DNA of 7,577 bases from Betaproteobacteria bacterium (GTDB lineage Bacteria; Pseudomonadota; Gammaproteobacteria; Burkholderiales; UBA9220), in the NCBI GenBank assembly GCA_020061285.1, contig JAGUYQ010000064.1, positions 1 through 7,577 of the forward strand, given 5' to 3'. Each line of letters begins with the position of its first letter. Position 1 is the stretch's first letter. Position numbers and translations under genes: made by a program. Below are positions 7,214-7,577 of the stretch, in pieces. The notes beneath the pieces are model-generated. The model saw nothing but the letters and a program-made list of their open reading frames with translations. It searched no databases and was not told the origin of the DNA.

Positions 7214-7577
7214 CTATTTCTCCTGCTTGCGTAGCAGTAGGAAACTCAAGAAGGTCAGAACGGGAATGAACATCGCCAAGACCAGTAACTGGCGAGCCAG
7301 GTCGGCAAACCCCAGGGCCTTGGTGAAGGCCCCACGACTGATAACGAGGAAGTAGGAGGCCGGGAAGAACTGCCCGACCCAGTAGGCGAAACCCTCCAAG
7401 GAATCCACCGGGGTCGTGAGGCCGGAAAACTGCACCGTGGGCAGCATGGTGAGAATGGCCGTGCCGAACAGGGCGGCGATCTGGGTCCGGGTAAAGGTGG
7501 ACACCAGCAGCCCCAGGCCGGTGGTGGCCGTCACGTATAGCAGGGCTCCCAGGGTCAGGGCGAGGAAGCTGCCCTTG
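7214..7577 (-). CDS. rbbA: C-terminal end of an RbbA-type ABC ATPase/permease fusion (start beyond the window)
   Basis: Only the last 120 residues are visible and the frame is open at the right edge. They form the end of an ABC-2 membrane domain: a hydrophobic segment reading LALTLGALLYVTATTGLGLL, then STFTRTQIAALFGTAILT, a conserved PTVQFSGLTTPV loop, FFPASYFLVISRGAFTKALGF, and a final membrane helix ending in LLLRKQEK. This closely resembles the C-terminus of E. coli RbbA (YhiH) as I remember it, a protein with two ABC ATPase domains fused to an ABC-2 permease. The ATPase part is not seen, so the fusion itself is inferred from this match and from the YhhJ-type gene two bases downstream. A plain ABC-2 permease without fused ATPases remains possible. 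Confidence 0.82.
   Translation of the reverse strand, partial: KGSFLALTLGALLYVTATTGLGLLVSTFTRTQIAALFGTAILTMLPTVQFSGLTTPVDSLEGFAYWVGQFFPASYFLVISRGAFTKALGFADLARQLLVLAMFIPVLTFLSFLLLRKQEK

Overview
The window looks like chromosomal DNA of a GC-rich Gram-negative proteobacterium. My best guess is a betaproteobacterium, because of the mix of an Aer-type energy-taxis receptor, a soluble chemoreceptor, HtpG, a NudF-type Nudix hydrolase and a YhiI-RbbA-YhhJ-type ABC export operon; this is inference from gene content, not a taxonomic match. There are seven genes, two of them cut by the window edges, and no tRNA, rRNA, CRISPR array or insertion sequence that I can see.

Layout, left to right. Positions 1-2398 (minus strand) hold two chemoreceptor genes in tandem, 33 bases apart: an Aer-like PAS receptor with two membrane segments, followed by a membrane-free receptor that runs off the left edge. 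Positions 2402-2797 form a 396-base, locally AT-rich gap. It holds several palindromes, weak promoter candidates and a strong hairpin whose T-run points along the plus strand, where no gene exists. Positions 2798-4699 (minus) are htpG, preceded by a convincing heat-shock (sigma-32 type) promoter at 4771-4798. Positions 4855-5409 (minus) are an ADP-ribose pyrophosphatase-type Nudix hydrolase. Transcribed divergently from it, 5548-6003 (plus) encodes a 151-residue protein with its own perfect -35 box, an excellent ribosome binding site and a textbook terminator. Positions 6060-7577 (minus) hold an ABC-2 permease (YhhJ type) and the C-terminal end of RbbA, two bases apart, the downstream end of an export operon.

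The most interesting gene is the small plus-strand one. It does not resemble its neighbours and appears to be a half-length relative of sulfur oxygenase reductase (SOR). Compared with the Acidianus ambivalens enzyme as I remember it, it keeps the reactive cysteine (here C38), both iron-ligand histidines in an H-x3-H motif (H94, H98), the iron-ligand glutamate (E120), and the GFVG and TFW landmarks, all at nearly the same spacing. It lacks the whole second half of SOR. It could be a single-domain, homodimeric non-heme iron enzyme or sulfur-handling protein.

The units appear functionally separate: energy taxis and chemotaxis, protein folding under stress, nucleotide-sugar housekeeping, a standalone SOR-like protein and membrane export. 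No sox, dsr or sqr gene is present to place the SOR-like protein in a pathway.
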